DNA from: Salinispora pacifica CNR114
GTDB lineage: Bacteria > Actinomycetota > Actinomycetes > Mycobacteriales > Micromonosporaceae
Direction of reading: 5' to 3'
NCBI RefSeq assembly: GCF_000514775.1
Contig: NZ_KI911468.1
Coordinates: 4,288-68,287 of the forward strand
DNA length: 64,000 nt
Under the pieces are notes generated by a model. The model was given only the letters and a program-made list of their open reading frames with translations. It did not search any database and had not been told where the DNA came from. The position numbers were made by a program, and so were the translations under genes. Below are positions 41,181 through 49,478 of this stretch, piece after piece (position 1 is the first letter of the stretch; each line of letters starts with the position of its first letter).

Positions 41181-42292
41181 GACTGCTGCCCAGGCCACCC
41201 GGCGCCGGGTGGCACGGCCGGGGCTGGGTTGGCCTGCTGGCGCGGCGCCACCGTGGGCAGTGGGATCGTCGCCATCACCCGGCCGACGACGTGGTCGGCC
41301 GGCACCTCGTCGGCCAGCGCGTCGTAGCTCAGCACCAGCCGGTGCCGCAGGATGTCGGGCGCGATGTCCTGCACGTCCTGGGGTAGCGCGTAGTCCCGAC
41401 CGCGTAGCAGCGCCAGGGCCCGGGTCGCGCGGACCAGGCCGAGCGAGGCCCGCGGGCTCGCCCCGTACTGGATGTGCTGGGCGACGTCGGGCATGCCGTG
41501 CTCGGCGGGGGTCCGGGTGGCCAGCACCAGCCGGACCGCGTAGTCGACCAGGGCATTGTGCACGAAGACCTGGTCCGCCTTACGCTGCAGCGCGACCAGG
41601 TCGGCGGTGGTGAACACCGGGGCGGGTTCCGGCGGTGTCACGCCCATCCGGTACACGATCTCCCGCTCCTCGGCGGCTGTCGGGTAGCCGACGACGATCT
41701 TCATGAGAAACCGGTCCCGCTGCGCCTCCGGCAGCGGGTAGACACCCTCCTGCTCGATCGGGTTCTGGGTGGCCATCACGAGGAACGGATCCGGCACCCG
41801 GTGCGTCTCGCCACCGATCGAGACCTGCCGCTCACTCATCACCTCCAGGAGCGCCGACTGCACCTTCGCGGGCGCCCGGTTGATCTCGTCGGCGAGCAGG
41901 AAGTTGACGAACACCGGTCCCAGTTCGACATCGAACTTCTCGCTCGACTGTCGGTAGATCCGGGTACCCATGATGTCCGCCGGCACCAGGTCCGGCGTGA
42001 ACTGCACCCGACCGAACGATCCACCGACCACCGTGGCGAGAGTGTCCACGGCGAGCGTCTTCGCCACCCCCGGCACCCCCTCCAGCAGGCAGTGCCCCCG
42101 CGCCAGCAGCGCGACGACCATCCGCTCAATCATCCGGTCCTGCCCGACGATCACCCGCTTGACCTCGAACAGCGCCTGTTCCAGCAGGGTGGCGTCCGCG
42201 GCCGGAGTGCTCTGCGCGGCCGGAGTGCTCTGCGCGGCCGGCGGGTTCGACCCGTCGGGGGTCCTGGCGTCGGGCGTGCTCGGCTGGGCCAC
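41177..42292 (-). CDS. MoxR family AAA+ ATPase
   Basis: 371 aa. Walker A LEGVPGVAKTL (residues ~72-82), Walker B LLADEINRAPAKVQ, the sensor motif VMATQNPIEQEG, and an Arg finger region QRDRF. MoxR ATPases remodel partner complexes with the DUF58 and VWA proteins encoded next. GTG 42292 is chosen for its GAGGACCG ribosome site. The N-terminus has a tandem AAQSTP duplication from an 18-bp direct repeat. Corresponds to Rv1479. Confidence 0.92.
   Translation of the reverse strand: MAQPSTPDARTPDGSNPPAAQSTPAAQSTPAADATLLEQALFEVKRVIVGQDRMIERMVVALLARGHCLLEGVPGVAKTLAVDTLATVVGGSFGRVQFTPDLVPADIMGTRIYRQSSEKFDVELGPVFVNFLLADEINRAPAKVQSALLEVMSERQVSIGGETHRVPDPFLVMATQNPIEQEGVYPLPEAQRDRFLMKIVVGYPTAAEEREIVYRMGVTPPEPAPVFTTADLVALQRKADQVFVHNALVDYAVRLVLATRTPAEHGMPDVAQHIQYGASPRASLGLVRATRALALLRGRDYALPQDVQDIAPDILRHRLVLSYDALADEVPADHVVGRVMATIPLPTVAPRQQANPAPAVPPGAGWPGQQS
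42201..42236. repeat. 18-bp tandem repeat in the MoxR N-terminus
   Basis: GCCGGAGTGCTCTGCGCG is present exactly twice, giving two consecutive AAQSTP units in the flexible N-terminal tail of the MoxR protein. A replication-slippage duplication without effect on the AAA+ core. Confidence 0.8.
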
Positions 42293-42532
42293 CGGTCCTC
42301 CACAGCATGATCGGTACTCGGGCGTGGTGCGGTACAAGACTGACATGATCGGTGGTGGTACGCCGCAGCGCGAACCCCGTTTCCCGCCCCGCGGTCCGAT
42401 CCATCGAACTCGCCAGCAGCGGGGTGGACAGCGATCGGTACGGGACGTGTACGATTCACCCGTCGCCGGGCGGCTCCCCCCGTGGCCGCCCGGCGCTCAA
42501 ACTCCTCCGCGAGCCCGCCTAGACTGGCGGGA

Positions 42533-42757
42533 ATGGATAACCCCGCAACCCCCGCCCTGGTCTGCTCAGCGCGTGGCTGTGCAGCCCCCGCCCAGTGGGC
42601 GCTGCGGTGGAACAACCCCCGGCTACACGACGCGGCGCGACGTAAGACCTGGCTCGCCTGTCCTGAGCACCGGGTGACGCTCGGCGACTTCCTCGACGCC
42701 CGGGGCTTCCTCCGCGAGGTTGTTCCGACGGCCGAATCGCCTACTCTCGACTCGTGA
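42533..42757 (+). CDS. small Cys-rich (zinc-ribbon-like) protein
   Basis: 74 aa. The motif CSARGCAAPAQWALRWNNP, followed by WLACPEHRVTLGDFL, gives a Cys-x4-Cys ... Cys-x-x-His arrangement suited to one zinc. The protein is a conserved actinobacterial type of unknown role. ATG 42533 is used; the reading extends upstream but without similarity. It precedes two PH-domain membrane genes on the same strand and may be co-transcribed with them (gap 22 bases). Confidence 0.7.
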   Translation: MDNPATPALVCSARGCAAPAQWALRWNNPRLHDAARRKTWLACPEHRVTLGDFLDARGFLREVVPTAESPTLDS

Positions 42758-42779
42758 GCACGTACAACGGAACCGCACG

Positions 42780-43328
42780 GTGACCGGCGACGGCCCGGCC
42801 GGGCTCCCGCCCGCTGCCCCACCCCCGACCGGCCCACCCCCCGGTCCGCTGGAACCCTGGCCAGAAACCGTCCGCTGGCAGGCTGTCTCCACCGACCTGA
42901 TCTGGGTTGAGCTGCTGCGACTGGCCGTGCTGATCGTCATCCTGCTGGCCGGGCTGGCGGTGGGGTGGGCAGTCAGCGGCCAGGGGGCGTTCGGGGTGGC
43001 CCTCGCCGGGGTGCTCCTCCTGACCGCGCTACGGACGGTCACCGTCATCCGGGCCGTACGCGCGTGGGGGTACGCCGAACGCGAAGATGACCTTCTGGTC
43101 CGACACGGTCTGCTGGTGCGCCGGCTGACCATCGTCCCGTACTCGCGGATGCAGTTCGTTGATGTCAGCGCCGGCCCGCTGGAGCGGGCCTTCAGCCTGG
43201 CTACCGTCCAACTGCACACGGCGGCGGCGGCCACCGACGCCCGGGTGCCGGGGCTACGCCCGGCGGAGGCGTCCCGTCTCCGCGACCGCCTCACCGCGCT
43301 CGGCCGCGACCGGGCGGAGGGCCTGTGA
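42780..43328 (+). CDS. bacterial PH-domain membrane protein (YdbS-like)
   Basis: 182 aa. Pro-rich N-terminus, two TM helices (residues ~50-100: LLRLAVLIVILLAGLAVGW, FGVALAGVLLLTALRTVTV), then a bPH2 domain (VRHGLLVRRLTIVPYSRMQF, RAFSLATVQLHT). Member of the DUF304/YdbS family. The stop overlaps the start of the longer YdbT-like protein (GTGA), the usual pair. Likely a stress-related membrane protein; function not known precisely. Confidence 0.85.
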   Translation: MTGDGPAGLPPAAPPPTGPPPGPLEPWPETVRWQAVSTDLIWVELLRLAVLIVILLAGLAVGWAVSGQGAFGVALAGVLLLTALRTVTVIRAVRAWGYAEREDDLLVRHGLLVRRLTIVPYSRMQFVDVSAGPLERAFSLATVQLHTAAAATDARVPGLRPAEASRLRDRLTALGRDRAEGL

Positions 43329-44818
43329 GCGAGCCGGCCGCACGAGATCCAGAGGAGACCCGGCCACCCGTCCCACAGCCGCACCCCGGCTGGTATCCCC
43401 CCGCCGCGCCGCCACACCCCGGCGGATATCCCCCCACCGCGCCGCCACACCCCGACTGGTACCCGCCGGCCGGCGCGCCCACCCCACCGGTGCCGCCGCA
43501 CGGCGCCGAACGCCGGCAGCGGCTACATCCGCTCTCCCCCGCGCTACATGGCGCCAAGTCGCTGGTCGTGGTGATCGCTGGGCTCTCCTGGTCCACGCTG
43601 TCCCGGGTCGGCGTCGGCTGGTTCGTGGTGCTGGCGGTGGTGCTGGCGCTCGGCGCCACCGTGCTCGCGGTGGTCAGCTGGTACAACACCGGCTATCACG
43701 TCGTGGACCGCGAGCTCCGGGTGCACGAGGGGCTGCTCTGGCGACGCACCCGGGCGATCCCGCTGGAGCGCCTCCAGGCCGTGGAGGTGGTCCGACCGTT
43801 ACTCGCCCAGCTCACCGGGTTGGCGGAGCTGCGCCTTGAGGTGGTCGGGGGTGGCAAGACCGAGGCGCCACTGGCGTATCTGAGCGTCGCGGACGCCGCC
43901 GCCCTGCGACAGCGGCTGCTCGCCCTGGCCGGGCCGCAACCGGAGGCCGCCGTCCCGGCACCGGACACATCGCTGGTCCGCCCGGAGGCGGCTCCGCCCG
44001 GCCAGCCACTGCACACGGTCCGGAACACGGACCTGTTACTGAGCCAGCTACTCACCCCACAGGCCTTCATGATCCCGTTCGGGGTGGCCTTCGTGGCGAC
44101 GCAGTTCCTCTCCGGCGACTCCTGGTCGTTCGTCGCGGTGGCGAGCACGTTGACCGCGATGGCCGGGGTGCTGCTCCAGCCCATCCGCCGGGTGCTCGAC
44201 GACTGGAACTTCCAGCTGGCTCGTGCTGCCGACACCCTGCGGATCCGCAACGGTCTGCTGGAGACCCGGGCGCAGACCGTGCCGCTACACCGGGTACAGA
44301 CGGTCGGTGCGACCTGGCCGCTGTTGTGGCGGGCGAAGGGCTGGCTGCGGCTGCGGCTGGAGGTGGCCGGCTACTCGACGGGGGAAGCCGACGGGCGCAA
44401 CCGACCAGACCAGCTCCTCCCGGTCGGCCGGCAACCGGTCGCCGAGGCGATCCTCGCGGAGGTGTTGCCCGGGGTACGCCTCGACGACCTGCCGCTGACC
44501 GCACCGCCACCCCGGGCTCGCTGGCTCAACCCGTTGGGTCAGCCGGTGCTCGGCGCCGGGCTGCACGAGCGGGTGTTCGCGGTCCGCTCCGGCCTGCTCA
44601 CCCGCCAGGTCGTGGTCGTTCCGTACGCGAGGATCCAGAGCGTACGGGTGGTGCAGGGGCCGGTGCAGCGGCGGTTGGGGCTGGCGACGGTGCACGCGGA
44701 CACCGCCGGCGGCGCCGGGGCCGCCGCCCGCGACCGAGCGGTCACCGAGGCGTGGGCCCTGGCCGCCGAGCTGACGGCCCGCGCGCACCAGGCCCGCCGC
44801 GCCAGCCGGCCGCGGTAG
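43325..44818 (+). CDS. bacterial PH-domain membrane protein (YdbT-like)
   Basis: 497 aa. The N-terminus has a Pro-Tyr-rich tandem (PHPGWYPPAAPPHPGGYPPT). It is followed by TM helices and three bPH2-like segments, recognisable by the recurring motif ...GLLWRRTRAIPLERLQAVEV..., ...LLETRAQTVPLHRVQTV..., and ...LLTRQVVVVPYARIQSVRV.... Paired with the YdbS-like protein upstream (GTGA overlap). The Pro-rich head is low-complexity and may bind partners. The family is known but its role is not established. Confidence 0.85.
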   Translation: MSEPAARDPEETRPPVPQPHPGWYPPAAPPHPGGYPPTAPPHPDWYPPAGAPTPPVPPHGAERRQRLHPLSPALHGAKSLVVVIAGLSWSTLSRVGVGWFVVLAVVLALGATVLAVVSWYNTGYHVVDRELRVHEGLLWRRTRAIPLERLQAVEVVRPLLAQLTGLAELRLEVVGGGKTEAPLAYLSVADAAALRQRLLALAGPQPEAAVPAPDTSLVRPEAAPPGQPLHTVRNTDLLLSQLLTPQAFMIPFGVAFVATQFLSGDSWSFVAVASTLTAMAGVLLQPIRRVLDDWNFQLARAADTLRIRNGLLETRAQTVPLHRVQTVGATWPLLWRAKGWLRLRLEVAGYSTGEADGRNRPDQLLPVGRQPVAEAILAEVLPGVRLDDLPLTAPPPRARWLNPLGQPVLGAGLHERVFAVRSGLLTRQVVVVPYARIQSVRVVQGPVQRRLGLATVHADTAGGAGAAARDRAVTEAWALAAELTARAHQARRASRPR

Positions 44819-44854
44819 CGAGCCGCCGCTCCAGGTGACGAAGCTGGGTGCCGA

Positions 44855-45928
44855 TCAGCGGCCGGCGGCCACCGCCTCATCCGCCGGCGGCGAATCAGCC
44901 GACGCCGCGGTGGCCGACGCCGCAGAGTCCGACGCCCGGAGGTCCGACGCCGCCGCAACCGGTTGGTCCGGGGCACGTCGGGCACGCCGGGCCGCCCACC
45001 ATCGCTCGGCCAGCCCCACCGCCAGGAAGGCCATCCCCACGTACACCCAACCGACCAGGACGTCGATCACGTAGTGCTCCCCGGAGTAGACCAGGGTGAA
45101 GGTCATGGCCAGCGGGTACGCGAGCAGCAGCGGCCACCACCGCTTCCGCGTCCCGCGCAGGAAGAACAGCACCACGAACAGGGCGAACGCGGTGTGCAGC
45201 GACGGCATCGCGGCGACCGGGTTCGACGCGAGCTGACCGGCGTTGAGCAGATTCCCGGCGCCGTGCAGCCCGAAGACCTGCCACCCCCGGGTGGAGATCC
45301 GGGCCACCTCCTCCAGCAACCCGTTCTGCGCCGCCCACCATGGTGGTGCGGCGGGGTAGAGGAAGTACGTCACCAGGCCGCTGGCGCAGAGGAAGGCCCA
45401 GCGACGCATGAACGCCGCCCACCGCTGGCGGTCCCGCATCCAGAGCACCGCGGCAGCGGCCATCGCCACCACGAAGTGGGAGAAGTAGACCCAACTCACC
45501 AACGCGTCCCACCAGCGCACTTCCGGCTGGTAGAGGTGCTGCTGCAACCAGACCGTGGGCACCTGGCCGCCGGTGGCCCAGCCGAACATCACCCGGTCGG
45601 CGACGATCAGCTCGTAGGCGTGCGGGGTCGCCCCGTTGTCGGCGAAGCCACGAGAGAGGTTGTAGAGCACGAGCAGCAACACCACCGGCAGCCAGTCCCG
45701 GGCGAAGCGCAGGTGGCTGCGCCACGGCCGGGTGGAGTTCCAGGCGATGGTCGCCGCCCAGATCCAGACGAAGGCGTATGCCGGATCGGTGGGCAGGCCG
45801 ATGACGAGCCAGCCGAGAACGAAGGCAGCCGCCCAAACCGACATCATGACCACGCGACGGCGCCCGCCGTCGGGCACCACCGGCGGATCAGTTCGGACAG
45901 GCTGTTGGGGGTCGATTGGAGCAGACAT
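44855..45928 (-). CDS. PAP2-family membrane phosphatase/phosphotransferase (Aur1-like)
   Basis: 357 aa with about 6-8 TM helices (from residue ~28). The PAP2 signatures are PSLHTAFALF (motif 2, catalytic His) and SGEHYVIDVLVGW (motif 3 with His and Asp). The layout is of the inositolphosphotransferase/Aur1-like group, which transfer lipid phosphates or polyprenyl phosphates. C-terminus is Ala/Asp-rich and disordered. ATG 45928. Convergent with the PH-domain operon and divergent from the thioesterase. Confidence 0.85.
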   Translation of the reverse strand: MSAPIDPQQPVRTDPPVVPDGGRRRVVMMSVWAAAFVLGWLVIGLPTDPAYAFVWIWAATIAWNSTRPWRSHLRFARDWLPVVLLLVLYNLSRGFADNGATPHAYELIVADRVMFGWATGGQVPTVWLQQHLYQPEVRWWDALVSWVYFSHFVVAMAAAAVLWMRDRQRWAAFMRRWAFLCASGLVTYFLYPAAPPWWAAQNGLLEEVARISTRGWQVFGLHGAGNLLNAGQLASNPVAAMPSLHTAFALFVVLFFLRGTRKRWWPLLLAYPLAMTFTLVYSGEHYVIDVLVGWVYVGMAFLAVGLAERWWAARRARRAPDQPVAAASDLRASDSAASATAASADSPPADEAVAAGR

Positions 45929-46045
45929 CACGGTCCAGGTTAACGACGGTCGGCGCAGCAGCGGACGCAGGAGGTCCTTCGGACGTTTCCGGGCGGTTCG
46001 CCTCAAGCGTGACCGGCCCGCCATCCAACCCATAGGCTGGTGACC

Positions 46046-46438
46046 ATGCAGGAGCCCTTCTCCCCGGGCGCAACCGCCTCGGTGGAGCTGATTGTCACCG
46101 AGGTCGACACCGCCCAGGCTATTGGCTCCGGCGACGTGCCGGTCCTGGGCACGCCGCGAATCCTCGCCCTGGCCGAGGCGGCGACGGTCGTGGCGGTCGC
46201 TCGCCAACTGCCCGATGACGCCACGACCGTGGGAGTCCGAATCGAGTTGGACCACCGCGCCGCCACCCCGGTCGGCCGGACCGTGGTGGCGCGGGCCCGG
46301 CTGACGAAGGTCGACGGTCGACGGCTGATTTTTGCGATCTCCGTCACCGAGGGCGACTCCACCGTCGCCGAGGGGCGGGTGGAGCGGCTCGTGGTTGACC
46401 GGCAGCGCTTCATCGGGCGAGCCGGGCGGTCGTCATGA
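46046..46438 (+). CDS. hotdog-fold thioesterase (FlK-like)
   Basis: 130 aa. Pattern VPVLGTPRILALAEAAT (active-site loop), VGVRIELDHRAATPVGRTVV and ARARLTKVDGRRLIFAISV of the fluoroacetyl-CoA thioesterase-like family, where the Thr/Glu/His of hotdog enzymes act. It hydrolyses a small acyl-CoA. ATG 46046 is selected because a TAGGCT -10 box ends 7 bases before it (leaderless). Its stop overlaps the next start (ATGA), so it is coupled to the MBL hydrolase. Confidence 0.8.
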   Translation: MQEPFSPGATASVELIVTEVDTAQAIGSGDVPVLGTPRILALAEAATVVAVARQLPDDATTVGVRIELDHRAATPVGRTVVARARLTKVDGRRLIFAISVTEGDSTVAEGRVERLVVDRQRFIGRAGRSS

Positions 46439-47262
46439 CCCTCCGCTTCGGCGAAGTCGCCGACCGGGTGTATGTGTTACGCGAGCCGCTGCTACGGGTC
46501 AACGTGACGCTGCTCGTCGGCGACGGTGCGGCCCTGCTGGTGGACACCCTCTCCACGGCCGGCCAGGCGGCGGAGTTGGCGCGGGCGGCGCGGGCCGTCA
46601 CCCCGCACCCGTGGGTGCTGGTGAACACACACCACCACTTCGACCACTGTTTCGGCAACGCCACCCTGGCCGGCGATCCGCCCTGCCCGGTGTACGCGCA
46701 CCAGCTGGCCGCCGCCGCACTGCGCGACCCGGACCGGCTACGCCGGGCAGCGTACGAGGAGATGCACGGCGAGCAGCCCCGCCTCGCCGAGGAGTTACTC
46801 GGCACTGCCGTACTGGCGCCGACCCATCCGGTGGGCGAGCGAGAGGTGCTCGATGTGGGTGGCCGACAGGTCATCCTGCGGCACCTGGGTCGGGCACACA
46901 CCGCGGCGGATCTGGTGGTGCACGTACCCGATGCGGAGGTGCTCGTCGTCGGCGATCTCGTGGAGCAGAGCGGCCCGCCGGCATTCGAGGACTCGTACCC
47001 GTTGCGGTGGCCGGAGGCGGTGGCCGAGCTTCTGCGGATGACGAACCCGACCACGGTGGTGGTACCGGGGCACGGCGACCTGGTTGACCACGGGTTCGTG
47101 CACGCCCAGCACGGCCTGCTCAGCGACCTGGCCTGGCAGATCCGTGCTGGCCACGCCGGTCGGACGCCGGTAGAGCGGGTGGCCGCCGAGGCACCCTTCG
47201 GTGCCCGCCCCGCGCTGATCGCCGCCCGTCGCGGCTACGCCGAACTCAACGGCGAGCTCTGA
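46435..47262 (+). CDS. MBL fold metallo-hydrolase
   Basis: 275 aa. Metal motif THHHFDHCFGN (HxHxDH type, residues ~62-72), a later VVGDLVEQ, and PGHGDLVDHG near the C-terminus provide the second metal. This is a binuclear zinc hydrolase, typically of lactones, thioesters or phosphoesters. The ATG overlaps the thioesterase stop by 4 bases. Pairing with a thioesterase suggests a thioester substrate, but this is inference. Confidence 0.88.
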   Translation: MTLRFGEVADRVYVLREPLLRVNVTLLVGDGAALLVDTLSTAGQAAELARAARAVTPHPWVLVNTHHHFDHCFGNATLAGDPPCPVYAHQLAAAALRDPDRLRRAAYEEMHGEQPRLAEELLGTAVLAPTHPVGEREVLDVGGRQVILRHLGRAHTAADLVVHVPDAEVLVVGDLVEQSGPPAFEDSYPLRWPEAVAELLRMTNPTTVVVPGHGDLVDHGFVHAQHGLLSDLAWQIRAGHAGRTPVERVAAEAPFGARPALIAARRGYAELNGEL

Positions 47263-47355
47263 TCCACGCCGGCCGGCCGCGCTGCCGGCGGGCACACCGC
47301 ACCCGGAAGACCGGCGCACCGCCAGGTCCGCCGGGCCGGTGAGCTCCCCGCGGGG

Positions 47356-47844
47356 TCAGGGGTTCAGCAGGTCTGCCAGGCGGGCCAGGTGCGGGGTGGC
47401 CGCCATGACCGTGGCGCGCGCCTCGGGGGACAGGCGGGACACCGCGGCGCTGAGCAGGACGGCGCGCTGCTGCTCGTGATCGGCGATCCGAGCGTGGGCG
47501 GCGTCGGTGAGGCGCAGCCGGGCGGTACGGCGGTCGGCCGGAGCGCACTCGCGGTGTAGCAGCCCGGCGGCCACCAGGTCCCGGACGAGGGTGCTCACCG
47601 TGTTGGGTGCCGCGTGCAGGCGGCAGGCGGCATCCTTCACGCTGACATCGGGGTTGGCCCGGACCAGCAGGAGCAGCTCGACCTGGGCCTCCGGCAATGG
47701 GAGGCAGTTGGCGTGCTGGGCCACCGCGCGCCGCAGTCGGCGGTGCAGCTCGCCGACGACGGCGCCCAGCGCCGCCGTCGAAGCGGGGTCGAGGCACGGC
47801 GCCGGCTGCGCCGGCACGTCATCGGTCGTCACCGTGTCGCCCAC
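47356..47844 (-). CDS. MarR family transcriptional regulator
   Basis: 162 aa. The winged helix-turn-helix shows VSVKDAACRLHAAPNTVSTL and LVAAGLLHRECAPADRRTARL with the wing DRR. Divergent from a Bcr/CflA-type transporter 69 bases away, with an inverted repeat between them, so it is probably the ligand-controlled repressor of that drug transporter. ATG or GTG start near 47844. Confidence 0.88.
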   Translation of the reverse strand: MGDTVTTDDVPAQPAPCLDPASTAALGAVVGELHRRLRRAVAQHANCLPLPEAQVELLLLVRANPDVSVKDAACRLHAAPNTVSTLVRDLVAAGLLHRECAPADRRTARLRLTDAAHARIADHEQQRAVLLSAAVSRLSPEARATVMAATPHLARLADLLNP

Positions 47845-47858
47845 CTCACCTCAAAAGA

Positions 47859-47872
47859 CTCTGGATACAGAG
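47859..47872. promoter_or_regulatory. MarR-type operator candidate
   Basis: CTCTG-GATA-CAGAG inverted repeat directly next to a TAAGGT -10 box (47874-47879) for the transporter gene, whose GTG is at 47914. The position would allow the MarR protein to block both divergent genes. Confidence 0.5.
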
Positions 47873-47913
47873 CTAAGGTTACCCGGTTGGCAGGCAACCC
47901 CCGGGGGAACTCA

Positions 47914-49158
47914 GTGACGCAGACCGCACAACCGACCGCACCCGCCGCAGCCACTCCCGCCGGCCAGCCGCGGCCAGCAGGGGTCGGCGGTGGGCTTGGT
48001 CTGCTACTCCTACTCGGGGCGATCACCGCGATCGGCCCGCTCTCCCTGGACATGTACCTGCCGGCGCTCCCCGCCATGGCCCAGGACCTGAACGCGAGCC
48101 AGGCCCAGATTCAGCTCTCCCTCACCACCTGTCTGGTCGGGCTCGCCCTCGGGCAGTTCGTCACCGGCCCGCTCAGCGACCGCTGGGGCCGGCGGCGGCC
48201 GGCGCTGATCGGCCTCGTGGCGTACACCGTGCTCGCCCTGGCCTGCGCCGCGGCGCCCAGCGCACCGATGTTCACCGCCCTGCGGTTCGCCCAGGGCTTC
48301 GCCGGCGGGATGGCCGCCGTGGTGACCCGTGCCATCGTTCGCGACCTGTACTCAGGTCGGGCGGCAGCGAAGTACTTCTCCCGCCTCACCCTGGTCTTCG
48401 GGCTCGCCCCGATCGCCGCGCCGACCGTCGGCAGCCTGGTGCTGCGGTTCGGGTCGTGGCGGACCCTGTTCGTCCTCCTCGCGGTCGTCGGCGCACTGCT
48501 CACCGCCGTGGTGGCGGCCTGGCTGCCGGAGACCCTGCCCGCGCATCGGCGCAACCGCGACGGCCTCAGCGGCATCGTCCGGTCGCTTCGCGAGCTGCTC
48601 ACCGACCGGGTCTACCTGGGGTACACGCTGACCCAGGGACTCGCCTTCGCCGGGCTGTTCGCGTACATCTCCGGTTCGTCGTTCGTCTACCAGGACGTGT
48701 TCCACCTCTCGGCGAGCACATTCGGTCTGCTGTTCGGCCTCAACGCGTTGGCCTTCGTGGCGGTCGGGCAGGCCAACGTCCGCCTGCTGGATCGGTTCCC
48801 GCCCCGCACCCTGCTGGTCAGCACCCTCGGGGTGAGTGCGGTGGCGGCAACCGGGGTGCTGGCCGGCGCGATCGCCGCCAGCCAGCTACTCCTCACGGCC
48901 GCGCTGCTGGCCTTCATCGCGTCGCTGGGCATGGTGATGCCGAACGGCACGAGCCTCGCCCTCGACCGACACGCACGCCACGCCGGGACCGCGGCAGCGC
49001 TGATGGGCGCCCTCCAGTCGGTGATCGGGTCGCTCGCCGCGCCCCTGGTCGGGCTGGGCGGGGAAGGCAGTGCCGTACCGATGGCAGCGGTACTCGCGGC
49101 CTCCGCCGCACTGTCGCTCACCGCCGCACTCACCCTGGCCCGTCCTCAGCGCCCCTGA
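47914..49158 (+). CDS. Bcr/CflA-type MFS drug efflux transporter
   Basis: 414 aa with twelve TM helices. MFS motif A is GPLSDRWGRRRPALIG, and the N-terminal region (SLDMYLPALPAMAQDL) is the Bcr/CflA signature. Exports drugs such as bicyclomycin or sulfonamides with a proton gradient. GTG 47914 is used; a much longer reading upstream is not supported. Controlled, by position, by the divergent MarR gene. Confidence 0.9.
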   Translation: MTQTAQPTAPAAATPAGQPRPAGVGGGLGLLLLLGAITAIGPLSLDMYLPALPAMAQDLNASQAQIQLSLTTCLVGLALGQFVTGPLSDRWGRRRPALIGLVAYTVLALACAAAPSAPMFTALRFAQGFAGGMAAVVTRAIVRDLYSGRAAAKYFSRLTLVFGLAPIAAPTVGSLVLRFGSWRTLFVLLAVVGALLTAVVAAWLPETLPAHRRNRDGLSGIVRSLRELLTDRVYLGYTLTQGLAFAGLFAYISGSSFVYQDVFHLSASTFGLLFGLNALAFVAVGQANVRLLDRFPPRTLLVSTLGVSAVAATGVLAGAIAASQLLLTAALLAFIASLGMVMPNGTSLALDRHARHAGTAAALMGALQSVIGSLAAPLVGLGGEGSAVPMAAVLAASAALSLTAALTLARPQRP

Positions 49159-49225
49159 TCGATCACGCGTACCCGGGTGGTTTCGCACCCACCGATCCCG
49201 TGAACTGCGCCAACTGAAAAGGACA

Positions 49226-49254
49226 TTGACTGCTGGCTATTGCGGTCGAATACT
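49226..49254 (+). promoter_or_regulatory. candidate promoter of the LPMO gene
   Basis: TTGACT, 17 bases, AATACT. This would give a ~220-base untranslated leader before the LPMO start (49479), which contains a small hairpin, GGTCCG-ACGA-CGGACC, at 49329-49344. The remaining 320-base gap between the MFS and LPMO genes holds no gene. Confidence 0.45.
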
Positions 49255-49478
49255 TCACCATGTTGCGATAGCAGCACCGGACGACGCGGGACACTCGTCG
49301 TCCGCTCGGGCATCCACGCGAGGGCATCGGTCCGACGACGGACCGCCGGCTCGCGTGCCCGCCACTCCTGCGCACGCCGCCTGCCACCGTGACCGCTCGT
49401 CGCTGCGGGCCGGCCAGGTGCCGCCCCGCGCCCGTCCCCCACGCGGGGTGGTAGGCGCCCCGCGAGTCAGGAGATCCC

